The notes below the pieces were generated by a model. The model saw only the letters and a program-made list of their open reading frames with translations. It was not told the origin of the DNA and did not search any database. The position numbers were made by a program, and so were the translations under genes. From a virus, in IMG/VR virus record IMGVR_UViG_3300022752_005328, positions 1-41,461 of that record: 41,461 nucleotides of DNA, one strand, 5' to 3'. Below are positions 6,103 to 12,412 of this stretch, piece after piece (the first letter of the stretch is position 1; every line of letters begins with the position of its first letter).

Positions 6103-6411
6103 ATGTGGTTTAGGAACAAGAAAATGACGGGAAAGCATCAGTTTAAGACGGGTGATGTTGTTGTTATTTATGGTCGCACAAACTTTGATCGTGAAGTAAT
6201 TACATATACCGACGCAAAGGATCTTGTGGCTTATATCCGCAACAAGGATTATCCAGATAACAAAAGCATGAACAATGAAGAGTACATGAGAACCATTGTG
6301 CAAAACATTCAAGAATACAACGAAGGCTTTACTCTGCCGATTCATGATGAAGAAGCGTTTGTGTCTGCTTTGATTCGGTTGGGGCTATGTGACAAAACTC
6401 AATTAAACTAA
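6103..6411 (+). CDS. Hypothetical phage protein, 102 aa
   Basis: The ATG follows CAGGAAAACTA. After a basic start (WFRNKKMTGKHQ) comes FKTGDVVVIYGR, a beta-rich opening like that of small SH3-like or PilZ-like domains. A helical middle and an acidic C-terminal half (EEAFVSALIRLGLC) follow. No active-site motif is seen. It lies 1 nt upstream of another member of the tandem small-protein family and probably shares its transcript. Confidence 0.65.
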   Translation: MWFRNKKMTGKHQFKTGDVVVIYGRTNFDREVITYTDAKDLVAYIRNKDYPDNKSMNNEEYMRTIVQNIQEYNEGFTLPIHDEEAFVSALIRLGLCDKTQLN

Positions 6412-6412
6412 A

Positions 6413-6685
6413 ATGCATATCGAAGTTGGTAAAATCTACGAATTAATTCACTCCAACGTTGTTGAAACGGTGGTCTTCAATCTTGAATTTGAAGAAATTG
6501 CAAGGTTGTCGTTGGGGCAAACGTTCGTAGCTTTAGAGCTAATTGGTGAGTTTGAAACAACAGCCGAATACCAATCGATATATCCAAAAAACAACAAAAT
6601 ATTCAAAGTGAAAATCCTTACATCCGAAGGAAAAGTGGGTTTTTGCTCGTTTTGGGCCAGCGAAATAAAAATCGTAGAAAATTGA
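6413..6685 (+). CDS. Tandem small-protein family member 4 (90 aa)
   Basis: The start lies 1 nt after the previous stop, with no clear SD, so translational coupling is likely. The product has the family features in their clearest form: IEVGKIYELI at the start, TFVALELIGEF in the middle and FKVKILTSEGKVGFCSFW, then EIKIVEN, at the end. It is separated from members 1-3 by two unrelated small genes. Function unknown. Confidence 0.7.
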   Translation: MHIEVGKIYELIHSNVVETVVFNLEFEEIARLSLGQTFVALELIGEFETTAEYQSIYPKNNKIFKVKILTSEGKVGFCSFWASEIKIVEN

Positions 6686-6714
6686 TTTAGATATTCCAAA
6701 CCATGTGATATTCT
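6686..6714 (+). promoter_or_regulatory. Extended -10 promoter for 6742 gene
   Basis: TTTAGA (6686-6691), a 17-nt spacer and TATTCT (6709-6714) with TGA before the -10. The -35 directly follows the stop of the upstream gene. It closely resembles the 5708-5736 promoter, including the TTTAGATA and CATG-type spacer ends. Confidence 0.6.
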
Positions 6715-6741
6715 CTTTTAGAAAGAGAGACAGAAAGACAA

Positions 6742-6993
6742 ATGGCTCGCATCCGTTCAAATGAGTTTGTGACGTTCGTTAACACTGGCAAGAGCTTTAA
6801 GTTTGGTGCTCTTACCATGAATGGTAACGAGGTTCGCAGTTATAACACAGTGATTGCTACGGTTGATCGTGATAACAAGGTTGTTACGATTAATCCTCGC
6901 AAGTATAGCGTTACCACTACCATTCATCAGCGTGCAGCCGAGGTTGGTATGCACTATCTTCACGACTACACCGTTTCTTACATTCCGGTTTGA
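6742..6993 (+). CDS. Small conserved-looking phage protein, 83 aa
   Basis: It has its own promoter and a purine-rich leader (GAAAGAGAGACAGAAAG). The product reads FVTFVNTGKSFKFGALTMNG, then SYNTVIATV and KYSVTTTIHQRAAEVG. I recall small T4-like phage proteins with this succession of a VNTGKSF-type strand, a SYxTVIA strand and a YSxTTxxHQ helix, usually annotated as a domain of unknown function. No catalytic role is evident. Codons are AAG/CGT/GTT-biased, hinting at strong expression. Confidence 0.75.
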   Translation: MARIRSNEFVTFVNTGKSFKFGALTMNGNEVRSYNTVIATVDRDNKVVTINPRKYSVTTTIHQRAAEVGMHYLHDYTVSYIPV

Positions 6994-7013
6994 TAGAGTA
7001 AAAAGAAAAGACA

Positions 7014-7196
7014 ATGGCTAATCACAACAAGAACAAGCGGTTCAGCGGCGAGAATTTTCAACGTGTGCGAAAGGCTCGTGTTGTCGGGCAAGATGCGCTA
7101 GAGCGTGAACAACGCCGTCGAGAAGAGCGTGGATTTGTTCGTCCAATTGTAGAAACCGAAGAAGATTTTTATTTGGAATACTACAATGACGAGTGA
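7014..7196 (+). CDS. Small basic phage protein, 60 aa
   Basis: It starts 20 nt after the previous gene, behind a purine-rich AAAAAGAAAAGACA. The N-terminal 45 residues are strongly basic (Lys, Arg, Asn and the string EQRRREERG) and the last 15 are acidic (ETEEDFYLEYYNDE). The size and charge split suggest a nucleic-acid- or polymerase-binding factor, but this is speculation. Its stop lies just before the deaminase gene. Confidence 0.65.
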   Translation: MANHNKNKRFSGENFQRVRKARVVGQDALEREQRRREERGFVRPIVETEEDFYLEYYNDE

Positions 7197-7201
7197 TTCA
7201 T

Positions 7202-7618
7202 ATGAATCGGCTGATTGAAGCTACGTTGAGTTTTGCCCGTGCTCATAGGCATGATCCTGATATTCCTGCGTGGGTAACCGCAATGATCGTTTCTGGTGGC
7301 AGGGTTTTGTCCGTGGGATATAATTCCCGTGCAAGCTCTGGATTGCAGGAACGTTATAAGACCAATCCTCATTGCAACAGCATTCATGCCGAGGTTGATT
7401 CTGTTTTGAACGTTCGGCGTAAGGTTGATCTGCGAGGCAGCAAGATTGTTGTTGTTCGACGGCTTCGTACTGACAATGAGAATAATATGGCTTTGGCGAT
7501 GGCAAAGCCTTGTCCAATGTGTCAAGAAGTTTTGTACGCTTATGGTATCAAGAAGGCACTATATACTATTAGCACTAATGAATATGGTGTTATGAAAATT
7601 GTTGACCCAAGAGTTTGA
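7202..7618 (+). CDS. dCMP/cytidine deaminase-family zinc enzyme
   Basis: The CDA-fold signature is present: H62-A-E64 (zinc ligand plus proton shuttle) and P-C104-P-M-C107 (zinc ligands). The preceding block VSGGRVLSVGYNS and the following YGIKKALYTI are typical of the family. At 139 aa it is shorter than most dCMP deaminases (about 150-190), so the substrate could be dCMP, another cytidine form or a tRNA base; dCMP deamination to dUMP for dTTP synthesis is the usual phage role. ATG 7202 is preferred over GTG 7193, which overlaps the previous stop. It lies near a C5-cytosine methyltransferase gene, and a role in pyrimidine pools fits that context. Confidence 0.8.
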   Translation: MNRLIEATLSFARAHRHDPDIPAWVTAMIVSGGRVLSVGYNSRASSGLQERYKTNPHCNSIHAEVDSVLNVRRKVDLRGSKIVVVRRLRTDNENNMALAMAKPCPMCQEVLYAYGIKKALYTISTNEYGVMKIVDPRV

Positions 7619-7621
7619 GGT

Positions 7622-7879
7622 ATGCTAATAATAGGTAAATTATATCGTACAGAAAGAACTGCATCTCTTTACGATAGAATTTACAAAGACAACAACAACG
7701 TTGTCAACGGTTATAAGCATATTGGAATCGTAGAAGAAAATACGTTGTGTGTGGTGTTAGCGATAAACGAATCTAAGGAATGGCACACAAAGAACTATAT
7801 AGCAAAGGTGTTAACAGGTAATGGCATCGTTGGATGGTTGATACTATCATGTGCAGCTCCAACACTGGCACTCGTATAA
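7622..7879 (+). CDS. Tandem small-protein family member 5 (85 aa)
   Basis: It begins 3 nt after the deaminase stop. The product opens LIIGKLYRTER and has the middle strand LCVVLAINES and the C-terminal signature AKVLTGNGIVGWLILS, matching the family seen at 5002-5712 and 6413. It is the most distal copy. Function unknown. Confidence 0.7.
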   Translation: MLIIGKLYRTERTASLYDRIYKDNNNVVNGYKHIGIVEENTLCVVLAINESKEWHTKNYIAKVLTGNGIVGWLILSCAAPTLALV

Positions 7880-7883
7880 CCTA

Positions 7884-7912
7884 TTAACAATCGAATATAA
7901 AGGTGTTATGCT
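7884..7912 (+). promoter_or_regulatory. Extended -10 promoter for 7938/methyltransferase pair
   Basis: TTAACA (7884-7889), a 17-nt spacer and TATGCT (7907-7912) with TGT directly before the -10. The start is predicted near 7919. SD AAGGAG and ATG 7938 follow. Confidence 0.55.
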
Positions 7913-7937
7913 GTCATCTAACAAGGAGTAACGATCA

Positions 7938-8348
7938 ATGTCAAAGGTAACAACACAAGAAGTCACAGTTAAGGTTAAGAACCATCCCAGAGAAATGTTT
8001 TATGCAGGAAAGCAAACCCGAGATCATTTGAACGGCATCATGAAATATATGTCGTACAAGAAAACGTTTCCAGACCTTGAATGTGTAGCAAACTTTCTAA
8101 ACACCGTTAATGTTGGTGATTATGTAGGCGTGGAACATAACCAATATAAAGTAGAAGAAGTATCAGAACACAGTTTTATTGGAACAAATATTCATACCAA
8201 AAGGTTGCGAACAGTTAGTGCAGAAGATTTAACGATGGGACTTGGTTCGGGATATTGCGAAATTCTATATCGGGATGGTAAGCCGTATGGAATTGAAACC
8301 GAAAAGAAAGTTACAGTAAAAATCGTAGATCATACAAAGGATCAATGA
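7938..8348 (+). CDS. Hypothetical protein co-transcribed with DNA methyltransferase
   Basis: The 136-aa product has SD AAGGAG and its own promoter. It has an N-terminal strand (EVTVKVKNH), a helix around 35-60, then NVGDYVGVEHNQYKVEEV, which looks like a small beta-barrel, and an extended C-terminus rich in short strands. No motif is recognised. Its stop lies one base before the ATG of the C5 methyltransferase, so the two are almost certainly expressed together and it might assist or regulate that enzyme. Confidence 0.65.
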   Translation: MSKVTTQEVTVKVKNHPREMFYAGKQTRDHLNGIMKYMSYKKTFPDLECVANFLNTVNVGDYVGVEHNQYKVEEVSEHSFIGTNIHTKRLRTVSAEDLTMGLGSGYCEILYRDGKPYGIETEKKVTVKIVDHTKDQ

Positions 8349-8349
8349 T

Positions 8350-9189
8350 ATGAATGTGCTTAGTTTGTTTGACGGTATGAGTTGTGGGCAGCTTGCATTA
8401 AATCGTGCTGGAGTAAAGTACAACAAATACTACGCATCAGAGATTGAGAAGAATGCAATCAAGATCACGCAAACAAACTATCCAGCCACAATCCAACTTG
8501 GACCGATTCAATCGGTTACTGCTTCTCAACTTGAACCTATCGATCTTTTGATTGGTGGAAGTCCCTGCCAAGGATTTAGTACCGCAGGAAAGATGCAATC
8601 TTTCAACGACCCCCGCAGCCGTTTGTTTTTTGAATATGTGCGGGTATTTAAAGAATGCAATCCCAAGTATTTTCTTCTTGAAAATGTAGTAATGAAAAAG
8701 CAAGATCAAGAGGTTATTACCAAACTGCTTGGTGTTGAGCCTGTTAACATTAACAGTGCGCTTGTGTCTGCTCAAAACAGACGCCGACTATATTGGACTA
8801 ACATTCCATTTAAGGGATTGCCGCAGGATAAGAACATTACGTTGGATAGTATTTTGGAGAGCGATCCTTTGCCGAAATACTATCTTTCCGAGTTAGCGAT
8901 CGCTACACTTGAACGAACGAAATGGGTTAAGCCGTGGTGTACGTCAGCTACACCAAAAACAGGAACAATTATTGCGGGTTATAGTAAAAATCCCGGTGGT
9001 GCTTATTACTTTGATGACGGAACCAGAAAAAGAAAGTTTACACCACTAGAGTTTGAAAGGTTGCAAACCGTTCCAGATAATTACACTGCTTGCGTTGCCA
9101 ACACACATCGATATCATGCTTTGGGTAATGGTTGGACCGTTGATGTGATCGCTCATATCTTTAATGGTTTAATCACCACAAATGAATAA
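8350..9189 (+). CDS. DNA (cytosine-5) methyltransferase
   Basis: The enzyme transfers methyl from SAM to C5 of cytosine in DNA. Motifs appear in order: I (LSLFDGMSCG, residues 4-13), IV (GGSPCQGFS, catalytic Cys73), VI (ENV, 111-113), VIII (QNRRRLYW, 142-149), IX/X region (TPLEFERLQTVPDNYT and ALGNGWTVDVIAHI). The 279-aa length and the LFDGMSCGQ form of motif I are typical of small phage or DNMT3-like C5 enzymes with a short target-recognition region. No restriction endonuclease is adjacent, so it is most likely an orphan enzyme protecting phage DNA, or one feeding a DNA hypermodification. Sequence specificity cannot be read from motifs. Confidence 0.92.
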   Translation: MNVLSLFDGMSCGQLALNRAGVKYNKYYASEIEKNAIKITQTNYPATIQLGPIQSVTASQLEPIDLLIGGSPCQGFSTAGKMQSFNDPRSRLFFEYVRVFKECNPKYFLLENVVMKKQDQEVITKLLGVEPVNINSALVSAQNRRRLYWTNIPFKGLPQDKNITLDSILESDPLPKYYLSELAIATLERTKWVKPWCTSATPKTGTIIAGYSKNPGGAYYFDDGTRKRKFTPLEFERLQTVPDNYTACVANTHRYHALGNGWTVDVIAHIFNGLITTNE

Positions 9190-9210
9190 AGTTGTTGTAG
9201 ACTATGGCTC

Positions 9211-10128
9211 ATGCTATCAAGTCTACCTAAAGAATTCTATATTCCTGCCAAAGCGCAAGTTATTTTCGTTCAAGATTTTTTCGCTACAGAAATTCTTGGT
9301 GGTGCTGAGTTAACCTCAGACGCTATCATTAAAGCTTGCCCTAAACAATTGTTTCAAATGCACTCTCACAGTGTAACAGAAACAATGGTTAAAAAGCATC
9401 ATGACAAGATATGGGTGATTGGCAATCAAACAATGATTCCTCCCCATGTCTTGCAAGCTTTTATCGATCACAAGGTTCGATACTATTTCTTTGAGTATGA
9501 CTTTAAACCTTGTGTGTTACGTTCTACCAAAAAGCATGAGCTTCAAGCTGGTAGTTGCGGTTGTGAAAAAACTCCACACGGCAAATATATGGCTCATTGG
9601 ATGACTTGCGCCAAGGTTTTGTTTTGGTGCAGCGACGGACAAAGAGACAAGTTTTATAGATTGTATCCAGAACTTAAAGGCAAAACAAAAGACTTTACTC
9701 AAAGCTCTACGTTCTACCCAGAAACTATTCTAAACATTAGAAAGGTAAGAGAACGTAAAGAAGCTGGTGAGCTTGTGCCAGAAGATAGATGGGCTATTCT
9801 TGATTCAGATAGCTGGATTAAAGGCACAGAAGATGCGGTGAAATACTGCAAAGAAAAGAATATGCCTTATGTTCTTCTTAAGGGATTAACCAATGAAAGA
9901 TTCTTGGAAGAACTAGCGAAGAGTAAGGGGTTGGTATTCTTTCCAAGAGATATGGATGTAGGCTCCAGAATAACAACAGAAACAAAACTGTTGGGAGGAA
10001 CACCTATTGTTAACGATCAAGTTCTTCATGCCACAGAAGAATGGTTCAACAAAAGCATTCCAGAGATTGAAGAATATTTGATTGACGGACCTTCAAGATT
10101 TTGGAGGATTGTAGAGGAAACCCTTTAA
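9211..10128 (+). CDS. GT4-like glycosyltransferase
   Basis: The 305-aa product has the look of a GT-B fold enzyme of the GT4 type. An N-terminal VIFVQDFFATEILGGAEL block contains the GGAE acceptor-site motif. A C-terminal Rossmann half has SDSWIKGTEDAVKYC (a donor-domain start), FLEELAKSKGLVFFPRD and TETKLLGGTPIVND, equivalent to the E-x7-E region. A Cys-rich loop (SCGCEKT) near 113 is unusual. The ATG at 9211 lacks an SD. Its 3' end overlaps the convergent metallopeptidase gene by 36 nt. It lies apart from the main sugar cassette but may act in the same pathway or on modified DNA. Confidence 0.7.
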   Translation: MLSSLPKEFYIPAKAQVIFVQDFFATEILGGAELTSDAIIKACPKQLFQMHSHSVTETMVKKHHDKIWVIGNQTMIPPHVLQAFIDHKVRYYFFEYDFKPCVLRSTKKHELQAGSCGCEKTPHGKYMAHWMTCAKVLFWCSDGQRDKFYRLYPELKGKTKDFTQSSTFYPETILNIRKVRERKEAGELVPEDRWAILDSDSWIKGTEDAVKYCKEKNMPYVLLKGLTNERFLEELAKSKGLVFFPRDMDVGSRITTETKLLGGTPIVNDQVLHATEEWFNKSIPEIEEYLIDGPSRFWRIVEETL

Positions 10129-10500
10129 TCCTTCTGAAATTAAGTCTGCGTATATGTCACGGTTTTTTCTTCCGTAAAATCTTACAAGTCTTCCGCTCAT
10201 AGTATTAGCTTCATCTTCAAGGGGTTGAAGACCTTCATCATCCATAGGAAACAACGTTCCTTGTTGTTGTTGGCGGCAGTGAGTTAGCTCATGAGCCATT
10301 GTACGCATAATATCTGCTATAGCACGATTATGCACAGCAACAAACACCTCACAGTTATTAGGGTCAAAGTATCCTGCGGTTGGCATACCTGTTTGATGCT
10401 TGGACAAAGTTATTCTTACTGGCCCTTTAAGACCAAGTTCTTTAATGCAATGAGCCGCAAACTGTTTAATCATTGCGATGTTTTGCTTTGTGAGTTTCAT
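10093..10500 (-). CDS. Zinc metallopeptidase (HExxH), leftward
   Basis: The 135-aa product carries MAHELTHCRQQ, with H70-E71-x-x-H74 as zinc ligands and base. A downstream acidic helix (LEDEANTMSGR, Glu95 or Glu97) can supply the third ligand, as in SprT-like and gluzincin-type peptidases. There is no signal peptide. It is compact and would act in the cytoplasm or as a virion component. It is transcribed against its neighbours and overlaps the end of the GT4-like gene by 36 nt. Phage peptidases of this size are found both as virion maturation factors and as host-directed proteases; the sequence does not decide. Confidence 0.8.
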   Translation of the reverse strand: MKLTKQNIAMIKQFAAHCIKELGLKGPVRITLSKHQTGMPTAGYFDPNNCEVFVAVHNRAIADIMRTMAHELTHCRQQQQGTLFPMDDEGLQPLEDEANTMSGRLVRFYGRKNRDIYADLISEGLKGFLYNPPKS

Positions 10501-10511
10501 GCAGTTATAAC

Positions 10512-10540
10512 TAGACTTTGTTTTTAATATCTGCTAACAT
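10512..10540 (+). promoter_or_regulatory. Extended -10 promoter for the GMP reductase-like gene
   Basis: TAGACT (10512-10517), a 17-nt spacer and TAACAT (10535-10540) with TGC just upstream of the -10. ATG 10562 follows with an AAGGTAACGA leader. The leftward metallopeptidase gene diverges from the same 60-nt gap. Confidence 0.45.
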
Positions 10541-10561
10541 CGATAAGAAAGGTAACGAAAT

Positions 10562-11560
10562 ATGATTTTTCACGAATATGACGATGTGTTTATTTTCCCT
10601 GATTTCTCAGATATTCTGAGTAGATCAGAAGTGAATACATCTGTTGTGCTTGAGAGTGTTGATAGCGACCATAGCCTAACACTAAAAGTACCTGTAATTT
10701 CTGCCAACATGGATACGATTACAGAAGGCGATATGGCCAGAGTGCTTTCTCATGCTGGAGCTTGTGGTGCAATTCATCGATTTATGACAATCGAAGACAA
10801 TGTTTTGTCTTATGCTCAAGCAACAGCTCAAAGAGATACCGAATGTTTTGTTTCTATTGGCACCAATAGAGATTGGCAAGAACGAGCAGAAGCTCTTCAC
10901 AAAGCTGGTGCTCGATTCTTTGTGGTTGATATTGCTCACGGTCACACTCAAATGATGAAAAACACAATTGAGTGGTTGCGTAAACGTTTTGGTAGAGATA
11001 TTTTCATCATGGCAGGAAACGTTGGAACACCAGAAGCCGTCCATGATCTTGACTCATGGGGTGCTGATGCTATTAAGGTTGGTATTGGTGGTGGGTTTGT
11101 ATGTGAGACAAAGAATGTAACAGGTGTTAATACACCTATGTTTACAACAGTTATGCGTTGTGCAAGAAACACTGACAAGCCTGTTATTGCTGATGGTGGT
11201 GCAAGAGCTTATGGAGACGTTGCCAAGGCTATTGGTGCTGGAGCATCAGCGGTTATGAGCGGATATTTCTTTGCAGGTTGCCCAGAGAATCCAGATAGGT
11301 CAAGAGTATATGACCCAATCACTCATACATACAAGCCAATTTATCGTGGTATGGCATCAAGGGATGCAATGGCCGTGATTAGAGAAGCTGATAAAGGTTT
11401 GCCAACACCAGAAGGTAGAAGCACAACAACTAACTTGAAGGCAAGTGCTAAAGTTGTTGTTGAAGAAATTGCTGGTGGATTGCGTTCAGCGTTTTCTTAT
11501 GTTGGAGCACGCAATTTTTGCGAATTCCAAAGCAGAGTTAAGTTTGGATATCGTCGCTAG
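10562..11560 (+). CDS. GMP reductase / IMP dehydrogenase family enzyme
   Basis: It is a (beta/alpha)8 purine nucleotide oxidoreductase: VISANMDTITEGDMA early, GNVGT near 160, KVGIGGGFVCETKNVTGV with catalytic Cys181, DGGARAYGDVAKAIGAGA for phosphate binding, and GGLRSAFSYVGA near the end. The 332-aa length has no room for CBS domains. The stretch between YRGMASRDAM and PEGRS is short, as in GMP reductase, and lacks the long mobile flap of IMP dehydrogenase, so guaC-type activity (GMP + NADPH to IMP) is favoured; IMPDH cannot be excluded. It would shift the guanine/adenine nucleotide balance during infection. It has its own promoter and may head the transcript leading to the cupin and nuclease genes. 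Confidence 0.85.
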   Translation: MIFHEYDDVFIFPDFSDILSRSEVNTSVVLESVDSDHSLTLKVPVISANMDTITEGDMARVLSHAGACGAIHRFMTIEDNVLSYAQATAQRDTECFVSIGTNRDWQERAEALHKAGARFFVVDIAHGHTQMMKNTIEWLRKRFGRDIFIMAGNVGTPEAVHDLDSWGADAIKVGIGGGFVCETKNVTGVNTPMFTTVMRCARNTDKPVIADGGARAYGDVAKAIGAGASAVMSGYFFAGCPENPDRSRVYDPITHTYKPIYRGMASRDAMAVIREADKGLPTPEGRSTTTNLKASAKVVVEEIAGGLRSAFSYVGARNFCEFQSRVKFGYRR

Positions 11561-11578
11561 TTAACAACAGGAGTATAT

Positions 11579-11962
11579 ATGCAAAAAGTAAATCATCCTC
11601 TTAAAGCAAGAATGTACATTGGTGGTTTGAAATCGCTACTTGTTGATGTAGCTTCTTCAATTGAAGAAATTGAAAAAACAGGTGGTGTTCCTCAAAGCTT
11701 TCTAGAAAATTTAACTGATCTCAAAGAAGCAATCGATTTAACTGTAAGCGAGTTTAAAAAGGTTGTTGTTAAGTGTTGTGAGCACGGTGATGGACACGAT
11801 ACCTGTGACGAGGATTGTGATGATGATGCTGCGGAAGAATATGAAGAATATTGCGAAACCTGCGAACTTTTGATTGATGAATGCGAATGCGACGTAGAAG
11901 AAGAAGCTCCACCACCACCACCTCGCAAGCTTCCGGCTAAGAAACTTCCTGCTCGAAAGTAG
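11579..11962 (+). CDS. Acidic Cys-rich protein, possibly metal-binding
   Basis: SD ACAGGAG lies 8 nt ahead of the ATG. Residues 1-62 are helical, with a coiled-coil-like region around 15-62. Residues 63-105 hold nine Cys and two His in a very acidic context (CCEHGDGHDTC, then CDEDCDD and CETCELLIDECECD), suggesting zinc or iron binding. The C-terminus is a Pro run followed by the repeat KLPAKKLPARK. No family is recognised. The pattern could be a small Zn-ribbon-like module or an acidic mimic. Confidence 0.65.
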   Translation: MQKVNHPLKARMYIGGLKSLLVDVASSIEEIEKTGGVPQSFLENLTDLKEAIDLTVSEFKKVVVKCCEHGDGHDTCDEDCDDDAAEEYEEYCETCELLIDECECDVEEEAPPPPPRKLPAKKLPARK

Positions 11963-11988
11963 TTAAAGTGGATTGAAAGGATTTAAAG

Positions 11989-12372
11989 ATGTTTAAATGG
12001 CTTAAGAGTTTATTCAGTAGCAACAAAAGGTCATGGGGCGGCTCAAAGGTATTATGGGATACTCCATATGTTAGAGTTACTTGGATTTGGGTTGAAGCTG
12101 GCAAAGCAACAGAACTTTATACTTCACAAGATTTCACTGTTAAGGATTGGTTGTTTTTGAAAGGTAGTGGTGATTATACCGTTGGAGCTATGAAGAAGAA
12201 AATTCTTCCCGGCACACATCCTATTATCACTGCTGGAACAAAGCATTCAATTCAAGCAAGTAACGAACGTGTAGAGGTTCTAGAGATTCTTTCCGGTCCT
12301 CCAGTTATCGAGAGTTCCAAGCAACTTCCCGCACCAGTACAAACCGTGGTACCACCACCCGAAAACTCATAA
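11989..12372 (+). CDS. Small cupin-like protein, 127 aa
   Basis: The N-terminal helix is basic and aromatic (FKWLKSLFSSNKRSW). Residues 22-105 then look like a single cupin barrel: VRVTWIWVEAG, FLKGSGDYTVG, LPGTHPIITAGTKHSIQ and VEVLEILSG. The usual His pair of motif 1 is not obvious, so metal binding is doubtful; His in TKHSIQ fits motif 2. A Pro-rich tail follows. It is the first of three cupin-type proteins in the window (see 17113 and 24206) and precedes the nuclease and sugar cassette. Confidence 0.6.
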   Translation: MFKWLKSLFSSNKRSWGGSKVLWDTPYVRVTWIWVEAGKATELYTSQDFTVKDWLFLKGSGDYTVGAMKKKILPGTHPIITAGTKHSIQASNERVEVLEILSGPPVIESSKQLPAPVQTVVPPPENS

Positions 12373-12374
12373 TA

Positions 12375-12403
12375 TTTAGCTTTCCAAAACGGTGAGTTAT
12401 ATA
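12375..12403 (+). promoter_or_regulatory. Promoter candidate just ahead of the nuclease ORF
   Basis: TTTAGC (12375-12380), a 17-nt spacer and TATATA (12398-12403). It would start RNA near 12410, nearly at the ATG 12413, and lacks the TGn extension. The second candidate at 12456 is better. Confidence 0.3.
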
Positions 12404-12412
12404 CTTTACTCT

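Noticed and set aside
9191-9219. Promoter-like TTGTTG...TATCAA
   Set aside because: The RNA start would fall inside the GT4-like coding region and the -10 is poor.
9182-9313. ATG frame beginning MNKVVVDYGS just after the methyltransferase
   Set aside because: It is about 43 codons long and is overlapped by the GT4-like gene, whose downstream sequence is clearly protein-coding in another frame.
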